DNA of 64,000 nucleotides from Micromonospora sp. WMMD812 (GCF_027497215.1 NZ_CP114904.1:186001-250000), one strand, 5' to 3'; numbered from the stretch's first letter, positions 1-9,530 are shown. Numbers and translations: made by a program. The notes: generated by a model from the sequence alone, not told the origin.

Positions 1-1
1 C

Positions 2-115
2 CGGGAGATCGTCGGCCAGCCGATCGTTGACGCGATCACCGGCAAGGACGCGGCCGCCGCGGCGGACACCGCCAACGCGGCGTTCCAGAAGTTCCTGGAC
101 GACGAGGCCAAGTAA
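2..115 (+). CDS. C-terminal end of a sugar ABC transporter solute-binding protein (partial)
   Basis: Only the last 37 codons are inside the window, ending in TAA. The visible tail is Ala-, Asp- and Lys-rich and amphipathic, with a run of Ala residues followed by a Phe-Gln-Lys-Phe stretch. That is typical of the final helix of CUT1-type carbohydrate-binding lipoproteins. It lies 70 bp upstream of two binding-protein-dependent permeases in the same direction, the usual binding protein-permease-permease order. The assignment rests mainly on this context, because the catalytic-independent tail carries no diagnostic motif. Confidence 0.6.
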   Translation, partial: REIVGQPIVDAITGKDAAAAADTANAAFQKFLDDEAK

Positions 116-185
116 GCCGTGCCTGAGTGGCGGGGGCCGACCGGCCCCCGCCACCCCGCGCCGGTCCGCCCACCCCGGAGACCTG

Positions 186-1133
186 ATGGCTACCGTCACC
201 ACCCCCACCGCGGCGCCCCGCGGCGCCACCCCCACGCCCGACACGCCCGCCTGGGCCCGCTGGGCCAACGACCACCGCAAGTGGCTCTTCGCCGCCCCCG
301 CCATGGCCTTCGTCGCCGCGCTGATCATCGTGCCGCTGGCCTGGACGGTGTACCTCAGCCTCACCGACGCCGAGGGCTCGGTCCGCGCCGAGTCCGAGTT
401 CGTGGGCGTCCGGAACTACCTCGACGTGCTCTCGGACACCGACCGCTTCTGGCCGGCCGTCGGACGGACGGTCGCGTTCACCGGGGTCGCCCTGCTCTTC
501 GAGGTCGTCCTGGGGATGGCGATCGCGCTGCTGCTGTGGCGGCCGTTCCGGGGCCAGAAATGGGTCCGGGTCGCCATCCTCATGCCCCTGGTCGCCACCC
601 CGGTCGCCGTCGGCATGATGTGGCGGCTCATCTTCGACCCGAACATCGGGCTGGCCAACCAGGTCCTCGGCTGGATCGGCATCGGCCCCCAGCCGTGGCT
701 CGCCGGGCAGCACTCGGCACTGCCCACCACGATCTTCATCGACATCTGGCAGTGGACCCCGATGGTCGTGCTGATCCTGCTCGCCGGGCTGACGTCGCTC
801 TCCGACGAGCCGCAGGAGGCGGCGCGGATCGACGGCGCCAGCAGTTGGCAGCGGTTCCGGCACGTCACCCTGCCGCTGCTGATGCCCACCGTGATCGTCG
901 CGATCCTGCTGCGCGGCATCGACGCGCTGAAGACCTTCGACATCCTGTACGCCACCAAGGGCCGCGGCGGCGGGTCGTTCCACGAGGTGGAGACGCTGAA
1001 CGTGTACGCCTACGGCCTGAGCTTCGACTACAACGAGTACGGCGTCTCCTCGACGGTCCTCATCCTCTTCTTCCTGATCATCATCGGGTCCATGTGGGCC
1101 CTCACGTACCGCCGGAAGGAGGCGCGGCGATGA
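186..1133 (+). CDS. Carbohydrate ABC transporter permease (MalF/UgpA type)
   Basis: A 315-residue inner-membrane permease of the CUT1 family, one half of the channel importing the substrate delivered by the upstream binding protein. An N-terminal cytoplasmic tail of about 32 residues precedes the first membrane helix (about 34-58), with further hydrophobic segments to about residue 310. The cytoplasmic EAA loop that docks the ATPase is visible at about 211-230 (EAARIDGASSWQRFRHVTLP). The frame is open further upstream, but the ATG at 186 has a GGAG Shine-Dalgarno-like sequence just before it and gives a family-typical length. Its stop overlaps the next start as ATGA. Confidence 0.92.
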   Translation: MATVTTPTAAPRGATPTPDTPAWARWANDHRKWLFAAPAMAFVAALIIVPLAWTVYLSLTDAEGSVRAESEFVGVRNYLDVLSDTDRFWPAVGRTVAFTGVALLFEVVLGMAIALLLWRPFRGQKWVRVAILMPLVATPVAVGMMWRLIFDPNIGLANQVLGWIGIGPQPWLAGQHSALPTTIFIDIWQWTPMVVLILLAGLTSLSDEPQEAARIDGASSWQRFRHVTLPLLMPTVIVAILLRGIDALKTFDILYATKGRGGGSFHEVETLNVYAYGLSFDYNEYGVSSTVLILFFLIIIGSMWALTYRRKEARR

Positions 1134-1945
1134 CCTCCCGTGGCCCGTACCGGGTGTTCCGGGCGGTGGCGCTCGCCCTCGTGGTGCTCGCGCTGCTCGC
1201 CCCGCTGCTGTGGATGATCGCGGCGTCGTTCAAGACCAACGTGGACATCTACGACACCAGCAAGGCACTCCTCTTCTCGCCCACGCTGGACAACTACGTC
1301 ACCGTCCTCCAACAGGCCAACTACGTCCAGTTCATCGGCAACAGCCTCTGGGTGGCGTTCGCGGCCACCGTGCTGTCGCTGATCCTCGGGGTGCCCGCCG
1401 CGTACTCGATGAGCCGGTTCAACATGAAGAAGTCGGCGCTCGTCGTGCTCATGGCCCGGGTGATCCCCGGCGTCTCGCTGCTGGTGCCCTGGTACTACGT
1501 CTTCTCCAACGTGCGGATGGTCGGCGGGTTCACCGTGCTGATCCTGAGCCACATGTTCGTGTCGCTGCCGCTGGTCGTCTACATCATGATGGGCTTCTTC
1601 GACGGCATGCCCCTCGAACTGGAGGAGGCCGCGCTGGTCGACGGCCTCACCCACATCGGCGCGTTCCGCCGGATCACCCTGCCGCTGGCCGTGCCGGGCA
1701 TCGCCACCGCCGGCATCCTGTCGTTCATCTTCTCCTGGAACAACTTCATGTTCGCCCTCGTGCTCTCCGGCGCCGACACCAAGACCCTGCCGGTGGCGAT
1801 CTTCGACTTCGTCGGCTACGCGAGCATCGACTGGGGCGGGCTGATGGCGGCGGCCACCGTCGTCACCCTGCCGATCATGCTGATCGCCCTCTTCGTGCAG
1901 AAGTACGTCGTCTCCGGGCTCACCGCCGGCGCGACCAAGGGCTGA
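1130..1945 (+). CDS. Carbohydrate ABC transporter permease (MalG/UgpE type)
   Basis: A 271-residue second CUT1 permease, partner of the preceding protein. It has a membrane helix at about 11-31, then the periplasmic segment usual for the MalG type. The EAA loop is at about 165-185 (ELEEAALVDGLTHIGAFRR), followed by the last helices. Start ATG overlaps the preceding stop by 4 bp, indicating translational coupling. No ATPase gene follows, so the importer probably uses a shared MsiK-like ATPase encoded elsewhere, as is common in actinomycetes. The genes downstream suggest a hexonate or uronate-derived substrate, but substrate specificity cannot be read from the permease. Confidence 0.92.
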   Translation: MTSRGPYRVFRAVALALVVLALLAPLLWMIAASFKTNVDIYDTSKALLFSPTLDNYVTVLQQANYVQFIGNSLWVAFAATVLSLILGVPAAYSMSRFNMKKSALVVLMARVIPGVSLLVPWYYVFSNVRMVGGFTVLILSHMFVSLPLVVYIMMGFFDGMPLELEEAALVDGLTHIGAFRRITLPLAVPGIATAGILSFIFSWNNFMFALVLSGADTKTLPVAIFDFVGYASIDWGGLMAAATVVTLPIMLIALFVQKYVVSGLTAGATKG

Positions 1946-1950
1946 GGCGC

Positions 1951-3099
1951 ATGACCACGATCGGCCGCATCGAGACCTTCCTCGTCGCCCCCCGCTGGCT
2001 CTTCGTCCGCGTCGAGACCGACTCCGGGATCGTCGGCTGGGGCGAGGCCACCTGCGAGGGCCGCTCCGAAACCGTCCGCACCGCCGTCGAGCAGCTCGGC
2101 GAGCTGCTCGACGGCCGGGACGCGCTGCGGATCGAGGACCACTGGCAGGTGATGACCAAGGGCGCGTTCTACCGCGGCGGCCCGATCCTGGCCAGCGCGG
2201 TGTCCGGACTGGACCAGGCGCTGTGGGACATCGCCGGCAAGCACTACGGCGCGCCGGTCCACCAACTGCTGGGGGGCCCGGTCCGCGACCGGATCCGGGT
2301 CTACGGCTGGGTCGGCGGCGACGAGCCGAACGAGGTCCGCGACCACATCGCCGCGCAGGTGGCCGCCGGTCTGACCGCGGTCAAGATGAACGCGTCCGGG
2401 CGGATGAGTCCGGTCGCCTCGGTCGCCGAGCTGGACGGGGTGGTGCAGCGGGTCGCCGCCGCCCGCGAGGTGCTCGGCGAGCACCGGGACGTCGCGGTCG
2501 ACTTCCACGGCCGGTTCACCCTCGCCAACGCCCGCCGGGTCGCGCCGCTGCTCGAACCGTACCGGCCGCTGTTCCTCGAGGAGCCGGTCGTGCCGGAGAA
2601 CTCCCACCTCATCGGCGACTTCGTCCGGTCCACCACCACACCGGTCTCGACGGGGGAGCGGCTCTACAGCCGCCAGGAGTTCCTGCCCGTCCTCCAGGCC
2701 GGCATCGCGGTCGCGCAACCGGACCTCTCGCACGCGGGTGGCATCACCGAGGTGCGCAAGATCGCCACGCTCGCCGAGGTCTATGACGCGCAGCTCGCCC
2801 CGCACTGTCCACTCGGCCCGCTGGCCCTCGCCGCCTGCCTCCAGATCGGCTTCGCCACGCCGAACTACCTGATCCAGGAGCAGAGCATCGGCATCCACTA
2901 CAACCTCGGCGCGGAGGTCCTGGACTACTGCCTGGACCGCACACCGCTGACCTTCGTCGACGGGCACGTCGAGCGCCTCACCGCGCCGGGCCTCGGCATC
3001 GACATCGACGAGCGGGCGGTCCGCGCGGCCGACCAGCGCGGCCACGCCTGGCGCAGCCCGACGTGGCGACACCCCGACGGCTCCTACGCCGAGTGGTGA
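1951..3099 (+). CDS. dgoD: D-galactonate dehydratase (enolase superfamily)
   Basis: A 382-residue mandelate racemase/muconate lactonizing enzyme-type protein that closely follows E. coli DgoD as I recall it. D-galactonate is dehydrated to 2-dehydro-3-deoxy-D-galactonate. Metal ligands are Asp184, Glu210 and Glu236, with the DFHGR motif (His186) and [13 protein letters not shown] near 283-295 carrying the general acid/base His285. The C-terminus ends [11 protein letters not shown], the DgoD-type ending. It starts 6 bp after the permease stop, so it is in the same operon. Other aldonate dehydratases of the superfamily are possible, but the match runs over the full length. Confidence 0.88.
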   Translation: MTTIGRIETFLVAPRWLFVRVETDSGIVGWGEATCEGRSETVRTAVEQLGELLDGRDALRIEDHWQVMTKGAFYRGGPILASAVSGLDQALWDIAGKHYGAPVHQLLGGPVRDRIRVYGWVGGDEPNEVRDHIAAQVAAGLTAVKMNASGRMSPVASVAELDGVVQRVAAAREVLGEHRDVAVDFHGRFTLANARRVAPLLEPYRPLFLEEPVVPENSHLIGDFVRSTTTPVSTGERLYSRQEFLPVLQAGIAVAQPDLSHAGGITEVRKIATLAEVYDAQLAPHCPLGPLALAACLQIGFATPNYLIQEQSIGIHYNLGAEVLDYCLDRTPLTFVDGHVERLTAPGLGIDIDERAVRAADQRGHAWRSPTWRHPDGSYAEW

Positions 3100-3142
3100 C
3101 CGCGACCACCGACCACCCTCGCACCAACGAGAGAGGCACCCC

Positions 3143-4372
3143 GTGAAGATCGTCGCAGCGGACGTCATCGTGACCAGCCCCGACCGCAACTTCGTGACCC
3201 TGAAGATCACGACGGACGACGGCGTCACCGGCCTGGGCGACGGCACCCTCAACGGACGGGAACTGTCCGTGGCGTCGTACCTGCGCGACCACGTCGTGCC
3301 GCTGCTGATCGGCCGCGACCCGCACCGCATCGAGGACACCTGGCAGTTCCTCTACCGATCGGCGTACTGGCGGCGCGGCCCGGTGACCATGGCCGCCATC
3401 GCCGCCGTCGACGTCGCGCTCTGGGACATCAAGGCCAAGGCGGCCGGCATGCCGCTGTACCAACTGCTGGGCGGGGCGTCCCGCACCGGCGTCATGGCGT
3501 ACGGCCACGCCTCCGGCCGGGACCTGCCGGAGCTGTTCGACTCGATCCGCCGGCACCTCGAACTCGGCTACCGGTCGATCCGGGTGCAGACCTCCGTGCC
3601 CGGCATCAACGCCGTCTACGGCGTCGCCGCCCAGCCCAGCGCCGACGGCCGGCGCTACGACTACGAGCCGGCGCAGCGCATCCCGCTGCCCGCCGAGGAG
3701 GACTGGGACACCCGCGCCTACCTGCGCCACCTGCCCGGCGTGTTCGAGGCGGTCCGCAACGAGTTCGGCCGGGAGCTGCCGCTGCTGCACGACGGGCACC
3801 ACCGGATGACCCCAATCCAGGCCGCGCGGCTCGGCAAGGACCTGGAGCCGTACGACCTGTTCTGGCTGGAGGACTGCACGCCCGCCGAGAACCAGGAGGC
3901 GCTGCGGCTGGTCCGCCAGCACACCGTCACGCCGCTGGCCATCGGCGAGGTCTTCAACACGGTGTGGGACTACCAGACGCTGATCCGGGAGCAGCTGATC
4001 GACTACGTCCGGTCCGCCGTCACCCACACCGGCGGGATCACCGCGATGCGCAAGCTGCTCGACTTCGCCGCCCAGTACCAGATCAAGTCCGGCATCCACG
4101 GCCCGACCGACATCTCACCGGTCGGCATGGCCGCCGCGCTCCACCTCGACCTGGCCATCCACAACTTCGGCATCCAGGAGTACATGCCGCACGGCGCGCT
4201 CACCGACGAGGTGTTCCGGCAGTCGTTCACCTTCGCCGATGGCTACCTCCACCCGGGCGACCGACCGGGCATCGGGGTCGACCTCGACGAGGAGGCCGCG
4301 GCCCGGTTCCCGTACGTGCCGGCCTACCTGCCGTTCAACCGCCTCAAGGACGGGACGGTCCATGACTGGTGA
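3143..4372 (+). CDS. manD: D-mannonate dehydratase, ManD/RspA type (enolase superfamily)
   Basis: A 409-residue enolase-superfamily dehydratase. The ManD catalytic pair known from characterised members, Arg147 and Tyr159, falls at exactly those positions here ([13 protein letters not shown]). Metal ligands are Asp217, Glu243 and Glu269 with the expected 26-residue spacing. The C-terminus [10 protein letters not shown] is the family ending. It would convert D-mannonate, or more slowly D-gluconate in low-activity members, to 2-keto-3-deoxy-D-gluconate. An RBS (GAGAGG) precedes the ATG. It lies in the sugar-acid operon and overlaps the gluconokinase gene by 11 bp. Confidence 0.9.
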   Translation: MKIVAADVIVTSPDRNFVTLKITTDDGVTGLGDGTLNGRELSVASYLRDHVVPLLIGRDPHRIEDTWQFLYRSAYWRRGPVTMAAIAAVDVALWDIKAKAAGMPLYQLLGGASRTGVMAYGHASGRDLPELFDSIRRHLELGYRSIRVQTSVPGINAVYGVAAQPSADGRRYDYEPAQRIPLPAEEDWDTRAYLRHLPGVFEAVRNEFGRELPLLHDGHHRMTPIQAARLGKDLEPYDLFWLEDCTPAENQEALRLVRQHTVTPLAIGEVFNTVWDYQTLIREQLIDYVRSAVTHTGGITAMRKLLDFAAQYQIKSGIHGPTDISPVGMAAALHLDLAIHNFGIQEYMPHGALTDEVFRQSFTFADGYLHPGDRPGIGVDLDEEAAARFPYVPAYLPFNRLKDGTVHDW

Positions 4373-4922
4373 GCGGTTCCCCGACGGCGGGAGCCGCACC
4401 CGGCACGTCGTGGTGATGGGCGTCTCCGGCGCCGGCAAGACCACCGTGGCCCGGGGGATCAGCGAGCTGACCGGGCTGCTGTTCGCCGAGGCCGACGAGT
4501 TCCACTCCGCCGCGAACGTGGCGCGGATGCGCTCGGGCGTGCCGCTGGACGACGACGCCCGGTGGCCCTGGCTGCGCGATCTCGCCGCCTGGATGGCCGA
4601 CCGCGGCACGGAGGGCCGGTCGACCGTGCTGGCCTGCTCGGCTTTGAAGCGGTCGTACCGGGACGTGCTGCGCCAGGGCCCGCCGGCGGTGGACTTCGTG
4701 CACCTGGACGGGTCGGCGGAGATCATCCGGGACCGGCTCGCCCGCCGCACCGGGCACTACATGCCGGCGAGCCTGCTCGAATCACAGCTCGCCATCCTGG
4801 AACCGGGCGAGCCGGACGAGTCGGTGCTGGTGCTCGACGTCTCGCTCACGGCGGACGACCTCGTGGCGGCGGCGGTCGACGGCCTCGACCTGGCGGCCGC
4901 CAGCCCGGTGGGGGAGCGCTAG
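4362..4922 (+). CDS. gntK: Gluconokinase (GntK family)
   Basis: A 186-residue P-loop kinase phosphorylating D-gluconate to 6-phosphogluconate. The Walker A motif GVSGAGKTT is at about 20-28, followed by the GntK features [22 protein letters not shown] (in two parts around 43-65), [12 protein letters not shown] and a C-terminal [16 protein letters not shown] segment. The ATG at 4362 lies inside the end of manD and gives the family length; an upstream in-frame extension would lie wholly within manD. Last gene of the sugar-acid operon. Its presence suggests gluconate is an alternative or accompanying substrate. No 2-keto-3-deoxygluconate kinase or aldolase is seen in this window. Confidence 0.9.
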   Translation: MTGERFPDGGSRTRHVVVMGVSGAGKTTVARGISELTGLLFAEADEFHSAANVARMRSGVPLDDDARWPWLRDLAAWMADRGTEGRSTVLACSALKRSYRDVLRQGPPAVDFVHLDGSAEIIRDRLARRTGHYMPASLLESQLAILEPGEPDESVLVLDVSLTADDLVAAAVDGLDLAAASPVGER

Positions 4923-5001
4923 TCGGCGCGAGCGACGGTGGCGTCGTCGTCGGGCACGGCGGGTGTGGGCGTCGGGGCGCCGGACTGTCGGCGCCGGCCG
5001 C

Positions 5002-5007
5002 TACGGT
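5002..5007 (+). promoter_or_regulatory. Leaderless promoter -10 element (TACGGT) of the YjbR-like gene
   Basis: TACGGT matches the actinomycete -10 pattern TAnnnT and lies exactly 6 nt before the ATG at 5014, so transcription would start at or next to the start codon. No Shine-Dalgarno sequence is present. This spacing supports the chosen start over an upstream ATG at 4963. Confidence 0.55.
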
Positions 5008-5013
5008 CCGGGC

Positions 5014-5355
5014 ATGGTGACCGTCGCCGACGTCCGCGCCCTGGCCCGGACGCTGCCCCGCAGCACCGAGCACCTGATCCGCGACCGGGTGAAGTTCCGG
5101 GTCGGGTCGATCGTCTACGTCGCGTTCAGCCGCGACGAGGCGACGATGGGCTTCGGCTATCCCAAGGAGGAGCGGGACGGGCTGATCGCCGCCGAGCCGG
5201 AACTCTTCTTCCTGCCCCGCCCGTCCGACCTGCGCTTCCACTGGGTGTGCTGCCACACCGCCCGCCTCGACCACGACCACATGACCGAGCTGGTCACTGA
5301 GGCGTGGCGGATGGTCGTGCCGAAGTTCCTCGCCCGGCAGCGCCTCGGCGACTGA
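5014..5355 (+). CDS. MmcQ/YjbR family DNA-binding-like protein
   Basis: A 113-residue small protein of the YjbR (CyaY-like fold) family. It contains the VKFRVGSIVYVAF segment, a central EPELFFLPRPSDLRFHWV-type stretch and a conserved C-terminal helix with EAWRMVVPKFL. The family has a DNA-binding-like double-wing fold and no established biochemical role. The start at 5014 is supported by a leaderless -10 element 6 nt upstream. It is a single-gene unit converging on the hydrolase gene at 5417-6304. Confidence 0.8.
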   Translation: MVTVADVRALARTLPRSTEHLIRDRVKFRVGSIVYVAFSRDEATMGFGYPKEERDGLIAAEPELFFLPRPSDLRFHWVCCHTARLDHDHMTELVTEAWRMVVPKFLARQRLGD

Positions 5356-5416
5356 CCGCGCGGTCGCGGGGTCCCGCGCCGGGCGCCGGGCGGGCGACCG
5401 ACGCGGGCCCGGCGCG

Positions 5417-6304
5417 TCAGGCGAGCGCCTCGGTCTGCCCGATGAACGCGATGGTCCGCTCGGTCACGAGGTCGGGGGAGTGCAGGGGCAGGTCGTGGCC
5501 GGCGCCGGGCACGACCTCGACGCGGCCGTCGGGCAGCAGACGGCGAAGCCGGTCCGCGACCTGGCCCGCGTCGTACATCTGGCTCCGTTCGCCAAGCAGC
5601 ACCAGGGTCGGCACGGTGACCGCGCGCAGCTCGGCGTCGGTGAGGGTGGGCGGCGTGGGCAGCCGGCGGCGGAACCGCATCGTCGCGGCCGCGAGGCGCA
5701 TGAGGTCGTCGTCGCGCAGGGTGGCGTTGCGCAGCCACCGCGCCAGGCGTCGGCGGAGGGGCGCCGGGGTGAGCCCCGCGAGCCCGCCGGCGATCACCCA
5801 GAACAGGAACCGGCCGGTGATCCGGCCGAATCCGGCCGGGTCGAGCAGCGTGATCGTGGCGGCCCGGTTGGGGGCGTGGAGGGCGTGCCGCACCGCGATC
5901 CAGCCGCCGTAGGAGCAGCCGACGAGGTGGGCGCGCTCGATGCCCAGCGCGGTGAGCACCTCGTCCAGCCAGCGGGCCAGGTCGCGGCCGTCGCCGACCG
6001 GCGCCCGCTGGTCGGAGCCGCCCGGCTCGCCGACCGGGTCGACGGCGACCACCGGGACCGCCTCGCCCAGCCGGGCGACATGGCGGTGCCACGACAGGGA
6101 ATTGCCGCCGGCGCCCGGCAACAGGACGACCGGGACGCCGTCGCCCCGGCCGGTCCGGTGGACGCGGGTGGGGCCGAGCGACGTGGCCACGTCGAGCGAC
6201 TGCCGGTCCACCGGCCACAGTCGATCGAGCCCGCGCGTGTAGACGGCCAGGTAGGCCGCCCGCGCTCGGTCACTGGTGAATGCGCTGATCCGTTGCTCCG
6301 TCAC
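5417..6304 (-). CDS. Alpha/beta-fold hydrolase
   Basis: A 295-residue serine hydrolase. The oxyanion-hole region is around PVVLLPGAGGNSLSW, the nucleophile elbow is GCSYGG, the acid is likely the Asp in the LLGERSQMYDAG region, and the catalytic His is in PGAGHDLPLHSPD. No signal peptide is seen, so it is cytoplasmic. It begins with GTG and is divergent from a TetR gene, with a perfect 18-bp palindrome in the 86-bp gap. It is therefore likely a TetR-controlled esterase, lipase or C-C hydrolase whose substrate cannot be told from sequence. Confidence 0.85.
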   Translation of the reverse strand: MTEQRISAFTSDRARAAYLAVYTRGLDRLWPVDRQSLDVATSLGPTRVHRTGRGDGVPVVLLPGAGGNSLSWHRHVARLGEAVPVVAVDPVGEPGGSDQRAPVGDGRDLARWLDEVLTALGIERAHLVGCSYGGWIAVRHALHAPNRAATITLLDPAGFGRITGRFLFWVIAGGLAGLTPAPLRRRLARWLRNATLRDDDLMRLAAATMRFRRRLPTPPTLTDAELRAVTVPTLVLLGERSQMYDAGQVADRLRRLLPDGRVEVVPGAGHDLPLHSPDLVTERTIAFIGQTEALA

Positions 6305-6333
6305 GGTGACCTCCGATCCGGCGGTCCGCTTTT

Positions 6334-6363
6334 ATGGTACGAGCGTACCATCAAAGATGGTAT
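6334..6363. promoter_or_regulatory. Palindromic operator of the hydrolase/TetR pair
   Basis: ATGGTACG-AG-CGTACCAT at 6334-6351 is a perfect 8-2-8 inverted repeat. A further half-site, ATGGTAT, follows at 6357-6363. It sits between the divergent starts of the hydrolase (6304) and the TetR regulator (6391), the usual autoregulatory position. Confidence 0.7.
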
Positions 6364-6390
6364 GATCCGTTCGGCCGGAGACGGAGCACA

Positions 6391-6999
6391 GTGCCCAGAC
6401 GAGTCGACCACGACCTGCGGCGCCGACAGATCGGCGAGGCGCTGCTGCGCATCGCCGACACGCGCGGCCTCCACGCCACGAGCCTGCGCGACGTGGCGGC
6501 CGAGGCGGGCGTGTCCCTCCGGCTGGTGCAGTACTACTTCCACACCCGCAACGAGCTGCTGCTCGCCGCGCTCGGCTACCTCGGCGAACAGCTGTCCGCG
6601 CGGGTCCAGCGGCGGGTTCGCGCCCTCGGCGCACCGCCGACCCCGCGCGACGTCCTCTACGGCACCCTCACCGCGATCCTGCCCACCGACGCCGAGAGCC
6701 GCCGGCTGACCAGGACCTACGCGGCGTACTACGCCCTGGCCCTCGCCGAGCCGGCCCTGGCCGCCGAGCACGGCGCGACCTATCCGGACGCGCTGGAGCG
6801 CTTCCTCGCCGGCTACCTACGCGCGGCCCAGGAAGCCGGTGACGTCGACCCGGCTCTCGACGCGGCGACCGTCGTCGCCGGGCTGCTCGCCCTCACCAAC
6901 GGTCTGGGGTCCAGCGTGCTCGGTGGTCAGCGCGACGGAGAGGCCGCGCTGGCCATCCTCACGTACCACCTCAACCGCCTGTTCCACCGTGGCCGGTGA
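6391..6999 (+). CDS. TetR family transcriptional regulator
   Basis: A 202-residue TetR-type repressor. The N-terminal helix-turn-helix spans about 12-58, with the signature [22 protein letters not shown]. The C-terminal half is the all-helical ligand/dimerisation domain. GTG at 6391 is preceded by ACGGAG at good spacing. Starting at an upstream ATG (6334) would put the operator palindrome inside the gene, so it is rejected. It is divergent from the alpha/beta hydrolase gene and probably controls it through the palindrome at 6334-6351. Confidence 0.9.
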   Translation: MPRRVDHDLRRRQIGEALLRIADTRGLHATSLRDVAAEAGVSLRLVQYYFHTRNELLLAALGYLGEQLSARVQRRVRALGAPPTPRDVLYGTLTAILPTDAESRRLTRTYAAYYALALAEPALAAEHGATYPDALERFLAGYLRAAQEAGDVDPALDAATVVAGLLALTNGLGSSVLGGQRDGEAALAILTYHLNRLFHRGR

Positions 7000-7002
7000 C
7001 GC

Positions 7003-8232
7003 TCACCGGCCGGGGACCGTCGCCGGAGGAAGCGCCGCGTCGTCGTCCAGCCGGCCCCCGAGGTCACGCCAGGGCAGGCCGACGTAGTTCTCGGCCAGGC
7101 TCGTGGCGTACGCGCGGGAGCTGGCCACGTACCGCAGCGTCGAGGACTGCAGCCGGGCCTCGTACGGGTCGTCGGTGGCCAGCCGGTGCAGCATCGAGGT
7201 CATCCACCAGGAGAAGTGCTGCGCCCGCCACACCCGGCGTAGGGCGGTCTCCGAGTAGCCGTCCAGCAGGTCCGTGCGTCCCTCGCCGTACCAGGCGGCG
7301 AACGCCTCACCGAGCAGCGCCACGTCGGCCAGCGCGAGGTTCATGCCCTTCGCGCCGGTGGGCGGGACGATGTGCACGGCGTCGCCGGCCAGGAACAGTC
7401 GCTGCCACCGCATCGGCTCGACCACGAAGCTGCGCATCGGGGTGACGCCCTTCTCCAGGATCGGCCCCTCGTTGAGCGACCAGCCCGGCACCGTCTCCAG
7501 CCGGGCGCGCAGCTCCGCCCAGATCCGCTCGTCCGGCCAGTCGGCGATGTCCTCGTCCGGCGCGACCTGGAGGTAGAGCCGGGAGATCTCCGGCGAGCGC
7601 AGGCTGTAGAGGGCGAAGCCCCGATCGTGGTTGGCGTAGATCAGCTCGTCCACCGCCGGGGGTGCGGCGGCCAGGATGCCGAGCCAGGCGAACGGGTATG
7701 TCCGCTCGAACGTCCGCAGCACCCCCTCGGGTACGGCGCCCCGGCTCACCCCGTGGTAGCCGTCGCAGCCGACCACGAAGTCGCAGTGCAGCTCCTCGTC
7801 GCGGCCGTCCCGGCGGAGGTGGATCACCGGGGCGGAGTCGAGGTCCGCCAGGCGCACCGCCTCGGTCTCGAAGAGGATCGAGCCGCCGGCCGCGAGGCGG
7901 GTGGCGATGAGGTCCTTGACCACCTCCTGCTGCCCGTAGACGGTGATCGCCCGGCCGGTCAGCTCCGTCATCGGCACCCGGTGCGACTCCCCGTCGAAGC
8001 GCAGCTCGATGCCCTCGTGCCGCATCCCCTCCCGCTGGAGCCGCTCGCCGACCCCGGTGCGGCACAGCAGGTCCACCGACCCCTGTTCCAGCACCCCGGC
8101 CCGGACCCGCTGCTCGACGTACGCCCGGCTGCGGCTCTCGACCACCACCGACTCGATGCCGTGCAGGTGCAGCAGGTGCGACAGCATGAGCCCGGCCGGT
8201 CCCGCTCCGACGATGCCGACCTGGGTACGCAT
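7003..8232 (-). CDS. pobA: 4-hydroxybenzoate 3-monooxygenase (PHBH)
   Basis: A 409-residue class A FAD monooxygenase converting 4-hydroxybenzoate to protocatechuate with NAD(P)H and O2. Visible motifs are the Rossmann GIVGAGPAGL at the N-terminus, the QEVVKDLIATRLAAGGSILFE region, the DG motif FVVGCDGYHGVSR, and the FAD-binding GD motif FLAGDAVHIVPPTGAKGMNLA (written here split around 275-300). An RBS (GGAGG) lies 6 nt before the ATG. It is the last gene of the long minus-strand operon. Its product, protocatechuate, is the entry substrate of the divergent pca operon at 17215-24552. Confidence 0.93.
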   Translation of the reverse strand: MRTQVGIVGAGPAGLMLSHLLHLHGIESVVVESRSRAYVEQRVRAGVLEQGSVDLLCRTGVGERLQREGMRHEGIELRFDGESHRVPMTELTGRAITVYGQQEVVKDLIATRLAAGGSILFETEAVRLADLDSAPVIHLRRDGRDEELHCDFVVGCDGYHGVSRGAVPEGVLRTFERTYPFAWLGILAAAPPAVDELIYANHDRGFALYSLRSPEISRLYLQVAPDEDIADWPDERIWAELRARLETVPGWSLNEGPILEKGVTPMRSFVVEPMRWQRLFLAGDAVHIVPPTGAKGMNLALADVALLGEAFAAWYGEGRTDLLDGYSETALRRVWRAQHFSWWMTSMLHRLATDDPYEARLQSSTLRYVASSRAYATSLAENYVGLPWRDLGGRLDDDAALPPATVPGR

Positions 8233-8333
8233 CCGTGCCTCCTCGTTCTCCGCCACGCCGTTCCCGGCGGCCACCAGCCTGCCCCCACCGGCGGCCGATC
8301 GCCCCACCGGGTTTCCGTCCAGTGGAAGGTTCG

Positions 8334-9530
8334 TCAGACCGGCCGGTCGCGTCCCGCCCACAGCGCCGCCGTCGCCATCACCACCGCCGCGACGCAGAGC
8401 GCGCCGAGCGGCAGGCCCCACCCGCCGGTCCGGTCGCGGAGCACGCCGACGAGCAGCGGACCGGTGGACCCGACCAGGTAACCGACCGACTGCACCGTGC
8501 CGGACAGGTCGCGGGCGCCCTGCGGAGTCCCCGCGCGCAGCACCAACAGGGCCAGCGCGAGCCCGATGCCCGCACCTTGCGCCAGGCCGGTGACGGTCGC
8601 CCAGAGCAGGTACAGCGACGGCGCCACCAGCAGCCCGAGCAGACCCGCGCCCCAGGTGGCGGCCACCAGCACACCGAACCCGCGCTGGCTGCGCAGTCGT
8701 GAGGCCAGGGCGGGCGCGGCCACCGCGGTGGCGATACCGAGCAGGTTGAACAGCCCGAGCGCCCAGCCGGCGCCGGCCGCCGACACGCCCGCGTCCCGGA
8801 CGATGGTCGGCAACCAGGCGAGCAGGGCGTAGTAGGTCAACGACTGCATGCCCATGAAGGCGGCCAGCGCCCAGGTGACCGGGGAGCGGAGCACCGAGGT
8901 GCGGCCCACGGCCAGCACCGGGGCCACGTGCCGGCGCCGCAGCTGAGGTAGCCAGGCGAGGGCGGCGACCGCGGCCAGCCCGCCCCCCAGCAGCAGGGCG
9001 CCCCGCCAGCCCAGCCCGGTGTGCGCCAGCGGGGCGGCGACCGCGGCCGCGACGGCCGCCCCGCCGGTCAACGCCGCCGTCGTCAACGCGGTCACCGGGC
9101 CCTGCCGGTCGGGGAAGTCCTGCTTGACCACGCTGGGCACCAGCACGTTGCCGACCGTGATCCCGGCGCCGATGACCACCGTGCCGGCGACCACCCACCA
9201 GAGTCCTGGCGTCGCGCGCAGCACACTGCCGGCGAGGATGCCGAGCATCGCGGCCAGCAGGGCCGTCTCGACGCCGATCCGCCGGCCGAGCAGCGCGGCG
9301 AACGGCGACAGCAGCCCGAAGCAGAGCACCGGCAGCGTGGTCAGCAGCCCGGCGGCTCCGCTGCCCAGGTGCAGGTCGGCCCGGACGTCCGGCAGCAGCG
9401 GCGCGAGCGCGGCGATGGCGGCGCGCAGGTTGAGCGCCAGCAGGAGCACGCCGAGCAGCGTGACCGGCCCGGCCGCGCGCGCCGGGACGGTGCGCCCACC
9501 GGTCCGCGACGGATCGTCCGTCACCCTCAT
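8334..9530 (-). CDS. MFS transporter (CynX/NimT-like)
   Basis: A 398-residue major facilitator superfamily protein with about 12 hydrophobic helices. It resembles the CynX/NimT subgroup, with LLGVLLLALNLRAAIAALAPLL as helix 1 and a conserved NVLVPSVVKQDFPDR motif after helix 4 (each under 22 residues of a long protein). It overlaps the upstream IclR gene by 4 bp (ATGA) and precedes pobA. Context suggests uptake or efflux of an aromatic acid such as 4-hydroxybenzoate, but it is not of the AAHS/PcaK type usually used for that, so the substrate is inferred only. Confidence 0.82.
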   Translation of the reverse strand: MRVTDDPSRTGGRTVPARAAGPVTLLGVLLLALNLRAAIAALAPLLPDVRADLHLGSGAAGLLTTLPVLCFGLLSPFAALLGRRIGVETALLAAMLGILAGSVLRATPGLWWVVAGTVVIGAGITVGNVLVPSVVKQDFPDRQGPVTALTTAALTGGAAVAAAVAAPLAHTGLGWRGALLLGGGLAAVAALAWLPQLRRRHVAPVLAVGRTSVLRSPVTWALAAFMGMQSLTYYALLAWLPTIVRDAGVSAAGAGWALGLFNLLGIATAVAAPALASRLRSQRGFGVLVAATWGAGLLGLLVAPSLYLLWATVTGLAQGAGIGLALALLVLRAGTPQGARDLSGTVQSVGYLVGSTGPLLVGVLRDRTGGWGLPLGALCVAAVVMATAALWAGRDRPV

